From the NCBI GenBank assembly GCA_045631445.1, contig JAZQUS010000019.1, forward strand, positions 1 through 21,534: a DNA stretch of 21,534 nt. Reading direction: 5' to 3'. This stretch comes from RGIG4608 sp045631445. Lineage in GTDB: Bacteria; Bacillota; Clostridia; Oscillospirales; CAG-272. Below the pieces are notes generated by a model that ran no database searches, was not told the origin of the DNA, and saw nothing but the letters and a program-made list of their open reading frames with translations. This document shows, piece by piece, positions 7,410 to 14,309 of the stretch. How positions within the stretch are numbered: the first letter of the stretch is position 1; each line of letters begins with the position of its first letter. The translations under genes and the position numbers were made by a program.

Positions 7410-7964
7410 TCAGTCAAGCAAGAAATTCACATTACCTGCAAGGAGTGCCAAAGTGGCTTTGTATATGCCTTCAGGTCTTCCATAGAAGTTTTCCTTCATT
7501 CTTTCAGCTCTTGAAAGTGTGTCAACAACCACCTTCGTTGAAAAAATAAGTTCGCCCTTCTCTATCATCTTGCACTCAATATCGTATCTTCCGTCATCTC
7601 TCTTTTCGATAACGCACTTTGCCTCAACACCGCGTTTCTTAAAATCAAGATAACGAAGAGCCGCAGACAAACTCTTATCAAGAATTGATGTAATAATATC
7701 GGAATTGAGTTCCCTTGCAACAATCTTTCCCTTTTCGGAAACGATATACATTGGCTGATTTTCTTCAACGCCTTCCACCTCAAGAATAAGGCCTGCATCC
7801 ATCATCTCGTGAAAGCTCTCTGCAAAATCAAGATACATTACGTAGTCAGTTTGCATAATGATATCATTAAGTGTCGCATAATCCAAAGGATAATTTATAT
7901 TTTCCATAAGGTAAAGAACAAAAATCTTTACGTTTCTTTTGCTTCCAATAGCACTTGATGCCAT
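7410..7964 (-). CDS. DUF4364 family protein
   Basis: 184-residue soluble protein matching DUF4364, a Clostridia family. The N-terminal 80 residues look like a winged helix (KRNVKIFVLYLMENINYPLDYATLNDIIMQ..., with a small basic turn), followed by a beta-rich C-terminal half. Family members are often described as putative transcriptional regulators, but no target is known. GGAGG precedes the ATG by about 6 nt. A promoter (8005-8032) lies upstream, divergent from the homoserine dehydrogenase promoter. It is upstream of the sigma gene on the same strand, which nonetheless has its own promoter. Confidence 0.8.
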   Translation of the reverse strand: MASSAIGSKRNVKIFVLYLMENINYPLDYATLNDIIMQTDYVMYLDFAESFHEMMDAGLILEVEGVEENQPMYIVSEKGKIVARELNSDIITSILDKSLSAALRYLDFKKRGVEAKCVIEKRDDGRYDIECKMIEKGELIFSTKVVVDTLSRAERMKENFYGRPEGIYKATLALLAGNVNFLLD

Positions 7965-8004
7965 ATTTTTCCTCCATAATTAAGCAAATTTATATCTATA
8001 ATAT

Positions 8005-8032
8005 ATTTTACCATATTTTTTAATTTTTTCAA
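8005..8032 (-). promoter_or_regulatory. probable SigA promoter of the DUF4364 gene
   Basis: Minus strand: TTGAAA (complement 8027-8032), 16 bp, TAAAAT (complement 8005-8010), about 40 nt from the ATG. The region is very AT-rich, so a TATTAT a few bases downstream is an alternative -10. Confidence 0.5.
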
Positions 8033-8041
8033 TAGTTTTAT

Positions 8042-8070
8042 TTGCATTTTGGTGAATTTTGTGATATTAT
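8042..8070 (+). promoter_or_regulatory. probable SigA promoter of hom
   Basis: TTGCAT (8042-8047), 17 bp, TATTAT (8065-8070), 50 nt before the ATG. The leader is too short to hold a riboswitch or attenuator. Confidence 0.55.
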
Positions 8071-8120
8071 ATAAATATATACGATTTATTTGTACAAAAA
8101 CAATACAGAACGGAGTTTTT

Positions 8121-9263
8121 ATGAAGAAAATTGCAATTTTGGGCTTTGGCGTTGTTGGCAGTGGCGTTGCCGAGGTTTTAACACAAAACAAAAACATTAT
8201 AGAAAATAAACTTAACGAAGAGATAGAAATCAAATATATTCTCGATCTTCGTGATTTTCCTGATTCACCATTCGGTGATAAAGTAATTCATAATTTTGAT
8301 ACAATTTTAAATGACGATGAAATTTCCATTGTCGTTGAAATGATGGGCGGCTCACACCCTGCCTATGATTTTTCAAAGGCGTCATTACTTGCTGGCAAAA
8401 ACGTAGTTACTTCAAACAAAGAGGTAGTTGCCAAATTTGGCACAGAGCTTTTGCAGATTGCTAAAGAAAAGAACGTAAGATATTTGTTCGAAGCTAGCGT
8501 TGGTGGGGGAATTCCGATTATCCGCCCTATCAATAACGATCTCGTTTCCAATAAAATCACAGGCATCGACGGTATTTTAAACGGCACGACAAACTACATT
8601 CTCACACAAATGAACGAAAATGGGACTTCCTTTGAGGACGCCTTGAAGGACGCACAGGTAAAGGGCTATGCAGAAGCCGACCCAACTGCAGACGTTGAAG
8701 GAATTGATGCCGCGCGCAAAATTGTAATTCTTTCTTCCCTCTCCTTTGGAAAATGCATTTCTCCTGATAAGGTTACTCGAGAAGGAATCACAAATGTAAC
8801 AACCGAAGATTTTGCAATCGCAAAATCCCTTGGATACACAATAAAGCTAATCGGTCATTCAGAATTGATTAAAGGCAAAATCTTGGCAACAGTTTCACCC
8901 AGATTTATCCCTCTTTCTAATCCATTAGCACATATTTCCGACGTTTATAACGGCATTTTGGTTGAAGCTAATATGCTTGATAAAGTTCTTTTCTACGGAA
9001 AGGGCGCAGGCAAGCTTCCAACCGCAAGCGCAGTAGTTGCCGACATTATGGACATTGCAGAAAAAATGTCAAATGAGCAACCCCCTATAATCGAATGGGC
9101 AAACGCAACCGATGACGATATAGCAAACATCAATGATTACCTCTGCAAAAGATGTATCATTGCTAACGGACAAGCAGTCATCACCGAAAAAATCAACATT
9201 GCAGAAGCAGAAAAACTCGCAAGCTCCTACTCCAATAACTACAAAATCTATTCAATCTTATAA
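8121..9263 (+). CDS. hom: homoserine dehydrogenase
   Basis: 380-residue enzyme that reduces aspartate semialdehyde to homoserine with NAD(P)H, the branch point to threonine and methionine. The N-terminal Rossmann motif GFGVVGSG (residues 8-15) is clear, followed by VVTSNKEVVA, the SVGGGIPII loop, GILNGTTNYIL and EADPTADVEGIDAARK, which carry the substrate and catalytic residues of the family. The protein ends soon after the catalytic domain, without the ~50-residue ACT domain seen in 430-residue homologues, so allosteric threonine feedback through ACT may be absent. Start at 8121 has CGGAG 6 nt upstream; an ATG 24 codons earlier lies downstream of no site. It is monocistronic and no other threonine gene is adjacent. 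Confidence 0.95.
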   Translation: MKKIAILGFGVVGSGVAEVLTQNKNIIENKLNEEIEIKYILDLRDFPDSPFGDKVIHNFDTILNDDEISIVVEMMGGSHPAYDFSKASLLAGKNVVTSNKEVVAKFGTELLQIAKEKNVRYLFEASVGGGIPIIRPINNDLVSNKITGIDGILNGTTNYILTQMNENGTSFEDALKDAQVKGYAEADPTADVEGIDAARKIVILSSLSFGKCISPDKVTREGITNVTTEDFAIAKSLGYTIKLIGHSELIKGKILATVSPRFIPLSNPLAHISDVYNGILVEANMLDKVLFYGKGAGKLPTASAVVADIMDIAEKMSNEQPPIIEWANATDDDIANINDYLCKRCIIANGQAVITEKINIAEAEKLASSYSNNYKIYSIL

Positions 9264-9275
9264 AACAAAAAATAC

Positions 9276-10658
9276 TCAACGGCTCCCTTGTGTAAAGGGA
9301 GCTGTCGTTTTACGACTGAGGGATTGTTTTGTATATCTAATATCTTCAAAATACCAATCCGTTTCCCTCTTCACCTCACCGCTCATTAACGAAATAATAA
9401 GCAAATTCATAAGCGTCATTCCACCAACGGCAAAGTCCGCAAATTCCCAAATAAAGTCAAGCGAAATATAAGAACCAACAAAAACAAAAATAACATAAAG
9501 AGCATAATACAACTTCTCCGCCCGCTTGCTTGGATTTAAAAAGTAAATGCATTCCTTCCCATAATAACCCCAACAAACGATGGTTGCAAAAGCAAACAAA
9601 AATACCGAAACACTTAATAAAACATTAGATATATATCCCAAACTACGCGAAAAAGCCGCAAAAGCCATCATAATAGGATTTGATAAACACATAGCAGCGC
9701 TATCCCAATTTAGCAAAATAACAAAAGCCGTCATTGTGCAAACAAGCATCGTGTCAATAAACACTTCGAAAATACCAAGAAATCCCTGCTCAACGGCTGA
9801 ATTCGTATTTGCTGTCGCGTGTGCTATTGGTGAGCTTCCGCAACCTGCTTCATTAGAAAAAAGTCCACGTATCGTACCATATCTCAATGCCTTTGACATC
9901 AAAAAGCCAAATACTCCCGCCCCGGCAGACCTAAACGAAAAAGCCCCCTCTAAAATCTCCTCAAAAACCAATGGCAAGCTATTCTTCATAGGCAAAATTA
10001 CTGCAAGCGACATCAGAATATATAATAAACTCACCAAAGGCACCAACCTTTCGCAAATCGAAAATACCTTTTTCCCATTAAAGAAGAAGACTATAATAGA
10101 AAGAATTGCAAGGCAAACTCCAACTAACACCTCATTAACTCCAAAAGTTGAAGCAAACGAACTAGCAATCGCATTGGATTGTATTATACATCCCATCGTA
10201 AATCCATTTATAAGGCATAAAATAGTAAAAACAAATGTAAAAATATTGCCAATTTTCTTGCAAGATTTAAAGAAATCCTTCATATAATACATTGCACCTC
10301 CGTAGTTTTCTTGTCCTCTAACCCTGCGATGTAAAACCGCAAGCACAACCTCACTATATTTCAAAATCATAGCAAAGAATGCGCTCACCCACATCCAAAA
10401 TACCGCCCCCGCACCACCTAAAGCAATAGCCGAAGCCACACCTACAATATTCCCAACGCCTAGAGTACCCGCAAGCGCAAATATCACCGCGCGAATAGGA
10501 GATACACCGCTTCCCTCTTTCTTTTTAACAATAGACTTAATAATCCTAAAAGGATTCCTCATCGGTCTGCCACTTAACCGCACAAAAAAGAAAAACGAAC
10601 AAAACACAAGTGCCAAAGGCACTAAAGCACCCGAAATATATTGATTTATAAGCCCCAT
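9276..10658 (-). CDS. sodium:alanine/amino-acid symporter (AGCS family)
   Basis: 460-residue polytopic transporter of the alanine/glycine:cation symporter family. Hallmarks are the early ALAGTLGVGNIVGVASAIALGG-type block (residues ~60-85), ENYGGAMYYMKD, and GLFSNEAGCGSSPIAHATA in the middle, all part of the Na+/amino-acid site. Such proteins import alanine, glycine or related amino acids with Na+. AGAGG precedes the ATG. The last ~15 codons (LSRKTTAPFTQGSR) and the stop are encoded within or just beyond a dispersed repeat at 9281-9325, so the native C-terminus has been replaced or extended. It converges with hom; only 12 nt separate the stops. Confidence 0.93.
   Translation of the reverse strand: MGLINQYISGALVPLALVFCSFFFFVRLSGRPMRNPFRIIKSIVKKKEGSGVSPIRAVIFALAGTLGVGNIVGVASAIALGGAGAVFWMWVSAFFAMILKYSEVVLAVLHRRVRGQENYGGAMYYMKDFFKSCKKIGNIFTFVFTILCLINGFTMGCIIQSNAIASSFASTFGVNEVLVGVCLAILSIIVFFFNGKKVFSICERLVPLVSLLYILMSLAVILPMKNSLPLVFEEILEGAFSFRSAGAGVFGFLMSKALRYGTIRGLFSNEAGCGSSPIAHATANTNSAVEQGFLGIFEVFIDTMLVCTMTAFVILLNWDSAAMCLSNPIMMAFAAFSRSLGYISNVLLSVSVFLFAFATIVCWGYYGKECIYFLNPSKRAEKLYYALYVIFVFVGSYISLDFIWEFADFAVGGMTLMNLLIISLMSGEVKRETDWYFEDIRYTKQSLSRKTTAPFTQGSR
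9281..9325. repeat. dispersed two-hairpin repeat
   Basis: GCTCCCTT/AAGGGAGC (9282-9289 with 9295-9302) is followed by GTCGT-TTT-ACGAC (9304-9316) and GAGGGA. This is a form I recognise from many gut Clostridia genomes, where it occurs many times per chromosome. It lies between convergent genes, may act as a terminator for hom, and is read in frame as the end of the symporter gene. Confidence 0.7.
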
Positions 10659-10693
10659 TTTTTACCTCTTTATCATCTTTTTTCTATATCTTA

Positions 10694-10722
10694 TTGAATT
10701 TTTCAAAAAAATATGATATAAT
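10694..10722 (+). promoter_or_regulatory. SigA promoter of groESL
   Basis: TTGAAT (10694-10699), 17 bp, TATAAT (10717-10722), followed by a ~50-nt leader with GGAGG. I looked for the CIRCE inverted repeat (TTAGCACTC, 9 bp, GAGTGCTAA) and for a CtsR heptamer repeat and found neither. Confidence 0.75.
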
Positions 10723-10774
10723 AATAAAGTTATAAAAAAGTATTTGTTAAATTCTTAATTTGGAGGATTAAATA

Positions 10775-11059
10775 ATGACAATTAAACCACTTGCAGATAG
10801 AGTTGTAATCAAACTCGTAGCTGCAGAAGAAAAAACAAAATCAGGACTCATTCTCACCGCATCCGCGCAGGAGAAACCACAAATTGCAGAGGTAATTGCA
10901 GTTGGCCCCGGCGGACTTGTTGACGGACATAACGTTGAAATTACAGTTAAAGTTGGAGATAAAGTTATCACAAGCAAATATTCAGGCACAGAAGTCAAAG
11001 CAGACGGTGTTGAATACATCATCGTAAAGCAGAGTGACATTCTTGCTATAGTTGAATAA
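10775..11059 (+). CDS. groES: co-chaperonin GroES
   Basis: 94-residue co-chaperonin of normal length. It begins TIKPLADRVVIKLVAAEEKTKSGLIL, with the mobile loop that contacts GroEL (about residues 18-32), and contains the AVGPGG turn and a VGDKVITSKYSGTEV strand. GroES caps the GroEL ring to fold proteins in the cytoplasm. GGAGG lies about 7 nt before the ATG. groEL follows after an 18-nt gap. No CIRCE operator precedes the operon. Confidence 0.98.
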   Translation: MTIKPLADRVVIKLVAAEEKTKSGLILTASAQEKPQIAEVIAVGPGGLVDGHNVEITVKVGDKVITSKYSGTEVKADGVEYIIVKQSDILAIVE

Positions 11060-11077
11060 TTTTTGGAGGATTTTACA

Positions 11078-12700
11078 ATGGCAAAAGATATAATTTACGG
11101 TCTTGAAGCAAGAAACGCGCTCACACGTGGCGTTGATAAACTTGCAGATACAGTTAAAATTACACTCGGTCCTAAAGGAAGAAACGTAGTTCTTGATAAG
11201 AAGTTCGGCTCTCCCCTCATCACCAATGACGGTGTAACAATCGCAAAGGAAATTGAGCTTGAGGACACCGCAGAAAATATGGGCGCACAACTCGTTAAAG
11301 AGGTTGCAACAAAAACAAACGATGCCGCGGGTGACGGCACAACAACCGCAACAGTTCTCGCACAAGCACTTATCCGTGAGGGTATGAAGAACGTAACCGC
11401 AGGGGCTAATCCAATGGTTCTTCGTAAGGGCATCAAAAAAGCTGTTGATAAAGCAGTTGAATGCCTTGTTGCTAACTCCAAGAAGGTAAACGGCTCGGCA
11501 GATATTGCAAGAGTTGGAACAATTTCTGCAGGTGATGAGCTTATCGGCGCACTTATTGCCGATGCAATGGAAAAAGTAACATCCGACGGAGTAATCACAG
11601 TTGAAGAATCTCGTTCCGCTGACACATATTCCGAGGTTGTTGAAGGTATGCAATTCGATAGAGGTTACCTCTCTCCCTATATGGCAACCGATATGGATAA
11701 AATGGAAGCCGTTCTTGACGATGCTCTCATTCTTATAACAGATAAGAAGATTTCAAATCTTCAAGAAATACTTCCCGTGCTTGAACAAGTAATTCAGGCA
11801 GGAAGAAAACTCCTCATCATCGCAGAAGACGTTGAAGGCGAAGCACTCACAACTCTCGTTCTCAATAAGCTTCGTGGCACATTCACTTGCGTTGCTGTAA
11901 AAGCTCCCGGCTTTGGCGACAGAAGAAAAGAAATGCTTAAGGACATTGCAATCCTCACGGGCGGTGAGGTAATTTCAAGTGAAATAGGTCTTGAACTTAA
12001 GGACGCATCAATCGAATATCTCGGTCACGCAAGACAGGTTAAGATTAATAAGGATACAACAATCATCGTTGACGGTGCAGGACATCCTGCAGATATTTCC
12101 GCAAGAGTACACCAAATCAAAGCAGCTCTTGAAGTTACTACAAGTGAATTTGATAAGGAAAAACTTCAAGAACGCCTTGCAAAGCTTTCAGGCGGTGTTG
12201 CAGTAATCAAGGTTGGTGCAGCAACTGAGGTTGAAATGAAGGAAAAGAAGCTCCGCATCGAAGACGCACTCAATGCAACACGTGCCGCAGTTGAAGAAGG
12301 CATCGTTGCAGGTGGCGGAACCGCTTACCTTAACGTAATTGCCGACGTTGCCAAGGTTGCAGAAACAGTTGAGGGTGACGAAAAAACAGGTGTTATGCTC
12401 GTTCTCAAAGCACTTGAAGCACCCGTAAGACAGATTGCCGAAAACGCAGGCCTTGACGGTGGCGTAATCGTTCATACAATCAAGAATTCAGGCAAAATCG
12501 GATGGGGCTTCGATGCCTATAACGAAGAATTTTGCGATATGGTTTCCTGCGGTATCGTCGATCCCACAAAGGTAACCCGCTCCGCACTCCAAAACGCAGC
12601 ATCCATCGCAAGCACAATCCTCACAACCGAAAGCGTTGTCTGCGATAAAAAAGAAGAAAATCCCGCCCCCGCACCACAATCCATGGGCGGAATGTATTAA
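11078..12700 (+). CDS. groEL: chaperonin GroEL (Hsp60)
   Basis: 540-residue chaperonin, the normal length. It contains the ATP-site motifs TLGPKGRNV, NDGVTIAKEI and DAAGDGTTTATVLA, the apical-domain segment, and AAVEEGIVAGGGTA of the equatorial domain. The C-terminus has the family's GGM ending (SMGGMY) after an alanine/proline spacer. The start is the ATG at 11078 behind GGAGG; an ATG five codons earlier overlaps the ribosome binding site. It forms an operon with groES and ends at a hairpin terminator 20 nt downstream. No unusual residues were noticed. Confidence 0.98.
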   Translation: MAKDIIYGLEARNALTRGVDKLADTVKITLGPKGRNVVLDKKFGSPLITNDGVTIAKEIELEDTAENMGAQLVKEVATKTNDAAGDGTTTATVLAQALIREGMKNVTAGANPMVLRKGIKKAVDKAVECLVANSKKVNGSADIARVGTISAGDELIGALIADAMEKVTSDGVITVEESRSADTYSEVVEGMQFDRGYLSPYMATDMDKMEAVLDDALILITDKKISNLQEILPVLEQVIQAGRKLLIIAEDVEGEALTTLVLNKLRGTFTCVAVKAPGFGDRRKEMLKDIAILTGGEVISSEIGLELKDASIEYLGHARQVKINKDTTIIVDGAGHPADISARVHQIKAALEVTTSEFDKEKLQERLAKLSGGVAVIKVGAATEVEMKEKKLRIEDALNATRAAVEEGIVAGGGTAYLNVIADVAKVAETVEGDEKTGVMLVLKALEAPVRQIAENAGLDGGVIVHTIKNSGKIGWGFDAYNEEFCDMVSCGIVDPTKVTRSALQNAASIASTILTTESVVCDKKEENPAPAPQSMGGMY

Positions 12701-12719
12701 TTAAATACAATAAATATAG

Positions 12720-12748
12720 GGAACGCTCAAGCGAGCGTTCCTTTCTTG
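12720..12748 (+). terminator. groESL terminator
   Basis: Nine-base-pair perfect hairpin GGAACGCTC-AAGC-GAGCGTTCC (12720-12741) followed by TTTCTTG. It also marks the right boundary of groESL against the prophage remnant. Confidence 0.8.
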
Positions 12749-13017
12749 TTTATAATTGTTGACAATGGTTTTTATTGAGCCCACGCCTTTGAATCTCTCA
12801 AGCGAGTTTGCAAGCGAGTGGATTTTTCCCGCACTGTTAAATGCCGAGCCAAGCGAATTAAGCGCCTCGCCTAAACTCTTAAGATTTTTAGTAACCGTAC
12901 CGAGCGAGCCGTTTTTCTTGAGTTCTCCCAAAGCGGAAGTAAGGTCGCGAATCCCCGCCGCCCCGTCTCGGACGACGTTTCTATTTTAATTTGTAAATTG
13001 TCAATTGTCGTTGACAT
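12742..13017 (-). pseudogene. phage tail tape-measure protein, N-terminal fragment, frameshifted
   Basis: An ATG at 13017 with GAGGTG 6 nt upstream starts MSTTIDNLQIKIETSSET, the typical beginning of Firmicutes tape-measure proteins. After the G-rich stretch at 12959-12968 the frame must shift by one base (-1) to continue as AAGIRDLTSALGELKKNG and then SLGEALNSLGSAFNSAGKIH-type amphipathic repeats, also typical. Similarity stops near 12755, where the groESL terminator begins. Full-length tape-measure proteins have many hundreds of residues, so this is a truncated, frameshifted relic. The segment 12749-13143 holds nothing else except the terminator at 13044-13080. Confidence 0.5.
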
Positions 13018-13043
13018 ACAATCACCTCACTTTCTTGGGAGGT

Positions 13044-13080
13044 AAATAAAAAGAGCGCCTATCTTTACGATAGACGCTCT
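13044..13080 (-). terminator. terminator of the zinc-ribbon cargo gene
   Basis: Long hairpin AGAGCG-N-CTATC / GATAG-N-CGCTCT (13052-13080, one mismatch, 5-nt loop) followed on the minus strand by TTTTTATTT. It separates the cargo gene from the tape-measure start only 27 nt further on. Confidence 0.85.
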
Positions 13081-13143
13081 AGGCGTTCTGTTATTTAGTT
13101 TAATGCCTTATATATTTCGTTTTTTATCTTGAACAACATTTAG

Positions 13144-13845
13144 TTAATCAACTTTACAACTTATACCTAATTTTTTTGCTATTGTTTCAGCACAAATAGA
13201 ATAAGAATCTACTACATCTTCTTTTTTCTCTGCTGCATCTTCTCCGTACATACTCCAATGTGCAAGAGCAAGTTGAAGACCAAGATACATTTTGGCTTCT
13301 TCATCACTCATACTCATATATTCTGATGCAGATGGAATTTCGTCGCTATCACACAAATATTGACCATTAACAAAACAAGGCGTAGAAGTAACAGTAGCAC
13401 CATAACTATTTTCTCCACTGGCATCAAAGAAAACATATTTATATATTTCACCATCACGGGAATATGAAATAACTGCAATATCGCTTCTTAATACCAATGA
13501 ATCAGGATTTTTAAGCATATCTTGATATTTATCCACCATTTTTAATCCATATTCTTCTTCTGATGACAACCTGTTTGAGGCAATAATAAGAATACTAGAA
13601 ATTAATATTATTAACACTATAGCAGCAATTACAGCAATTATTATCTTTTTGCTTTTAAATACCTTAATAGGTTTCATTACATCTGTTTGACATACTGATG
13701 ATTTAGTTGCCTCTTCATGTGCTTCATATGTTTCATCAGTAGAAACAATGGTCTCTTTTGAATCCATTGGATATCCGCAATGAATACAAGCTTCTGATCT
13801 GTCTGATACTTCTTTTCCACATTCAGGACATTTAATAAGTGCCAT
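13144..13845 (-). CDS. zinc-ribbon single-pass membrane protein (putative phage cargo)
   Basis: 233 residues. An N-terminal zinc ribbon has C6/C9 and C20/C23 (CPECGKEVSDRSEACIHCG). A polar linker leads to one membrane helix (about 67-90, rich in Ile) and then a ~140-residue extracytoplasmic or soluble domain of unknown fold containing two cysteines (in TPCFVNGQYLC). The family of the C-terminal domain is not recognised. The ATG at 13845 gives the zinc ribbon at the usual position; upstream in-frame codons run through the promoter. The ribosome binding site is weak or distant (GGAG 17 nt away). It has its own consensus SigA promoter and strong terminator, and it sits between two phage tail genes. 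A role in host benefit or phage exclusion is inference from position only. Confidence 0.75.
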   Translation of the reverse strand: MALIKCPECGKEVSDRSEACIHCGYPMDSKETIVSTDETYEAHEEATKSSVCQTDVMKPIKVFKSKKIIIAVIAAIVLIILISSILIIASNRLSSEEEYGLKMVDKYQDMLKNPDSLVLRSDIAVISYSRDGEIYKYVFFDASGENSYGATVTSTPCFVNGQYLCDSDEIPSASEYMSMSDEEAKMYLGLQLALAHWSMYGEDAAEKKEDVVDSYSICAETIAKKLGISCKVD

Positions 13846-13890
13846 AATACTTTCACTTTCTCCGTAACCCCGGCGGGGATTTTCGCCGAC

Positions 13891-13919
13891 ATTATAACAT
13901 AATTTGGAGAAATTGTCAA
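13891..13919 (-). promoter_or_regulatory. perfect SigA promoter of the cargo gene
   Basis: Minus strand: TTGACA (complement 13914-13919), 17-bp spacer, TATAAT (complement 13891-13896); both boxes and spacing are ideal. The stop codon TGA of the upstream phage gene (13916-13918) is part of the -35 box. Confidence 0.88.
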
Positions 13920-14248
13920 GTATTTGGAAATTTTCGTGCAAATTCTGCAACAAAACAAGCAAATTCTGCTTTCATACGCTCCTGTTTGGGTGCTTCTTCC
14001 CTTGCCTTCATTTCCCGATGCTCTTGCTCGGTTATCGGAAAAGGCGCGGTAGGATATTCGTTAGCTCTTGCTCCCTTTTTCAAGAACAGATTACCAACTG
14101 TGGCTTCGAGTGCTTTCAAATTATAAAGATCCTGCATCCACATCATTTCGTTTTCGCGCCTTGTTTTTATCTCATGTGCCTTGCGATAAAACACCACAAG
14201 CTCTACGTCCTTGTACCAAAATTTCTCGTAGGACATTCCGACACTCAT
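13916..14248 (-). CDS. small phage tail-region protein (tape-measure neighbour)
   Basis: 110 residues (106 if it starts at the second Met, 14236). The sequence begins MSYEKFWYKDVELVVFYRKA, followed by NEMMWMQDLYNLKALEATVG and a KKGARANEYPTAPFPITEQE segment, ending in a charged helix. This pattern (xYxxFWxxDxxL...YRxAH, MWxQGLYxxxA, PFPLTEQE) is what I recall for small proteins encoded just upstream of tape-measure genes in Firmicutes siphophages, perhaps the tail-assembly chaperone's partner. Neither candidate start has a good ribosome binding site, so expression is doubtful now that the upstream phage genes are gone. The stop is embedded in the next gene's promoter. Confidence 0.5.
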   Translation of the reverse strand: MSVGMSYEKFWYKDVELVVFYRKAHEIKTRRENEMMWMQDLYNLKALEATVGNLFLKKGARANEYPTAPFPITEQEHREMKAREEAPKQERMKAEFACFVAEFARKFPNT

Positions 14249-14269
14249 ATAAAAGGGGCAGGCTTGCTC

Positions 14270-14297
14270 AAAAAAACTCCCACCAAAACGGTGGGAG
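14270..14297 (-). terminator. terminator of the malEFGK transcript
   Basis: Perfect 8-bp stem CTCCCACC/GGTGGGAG (14277-14284 with 14290-14297), 5-nt loop, followed on the minus strand by seven T residues. It lies 12 nt after the malK stop codon. Confidence 0.9.
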
Positions 14298-14309
14298 CCA
14301 AATTTTTAA

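Larger units (their letters stand above)
12742..14269 (-). mobile_element. decayed prophage fragment (tail region) with cargo gene
   Basis: About 1.5 kb between the groESL and malK terminators. It contains, in transcription order on the minus strand, a small phage tail-region gene, an autonomous zinc-ribbon membrane protein gene and the frameshifted N-terminal part of a tape-measure gene. No integrase, repressor, capsid or attachment-site repeat is visible, so it is a leftover rather than an active prophage. The assignment rests on recognising the two phage-type proteins by sequence style and order; no database search was possible. Confidence 0.5.

Noticed and set aside
8071..8120. Threonine/methionine riboswitch or attenuator before hom
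   Set aside because: The leader is only about 45 nt and shows no substantial structure.
9580..10287. Long plus-strand open frame (235 codons) opposite the symporter
   Set aside because: Antisense shadow of a well-conserved membrane protein gene; no ribosome binding site and no recognisable family.
11060..11077. Alternative groEL start five codons upstream
   Set aside because: That ATG precedes and overlaps the GGAGG site; the ATG at 11078 gives the canonical MAKDI N-terminus.
12959..12968. Programmed -1 frameshift in the tape-measure fragment
   Set aside because: Phage tail frameshifts occur in the preceding chaperone genes, not here; there is no clear slippery heptamer, so decay or sequence error is simpler.
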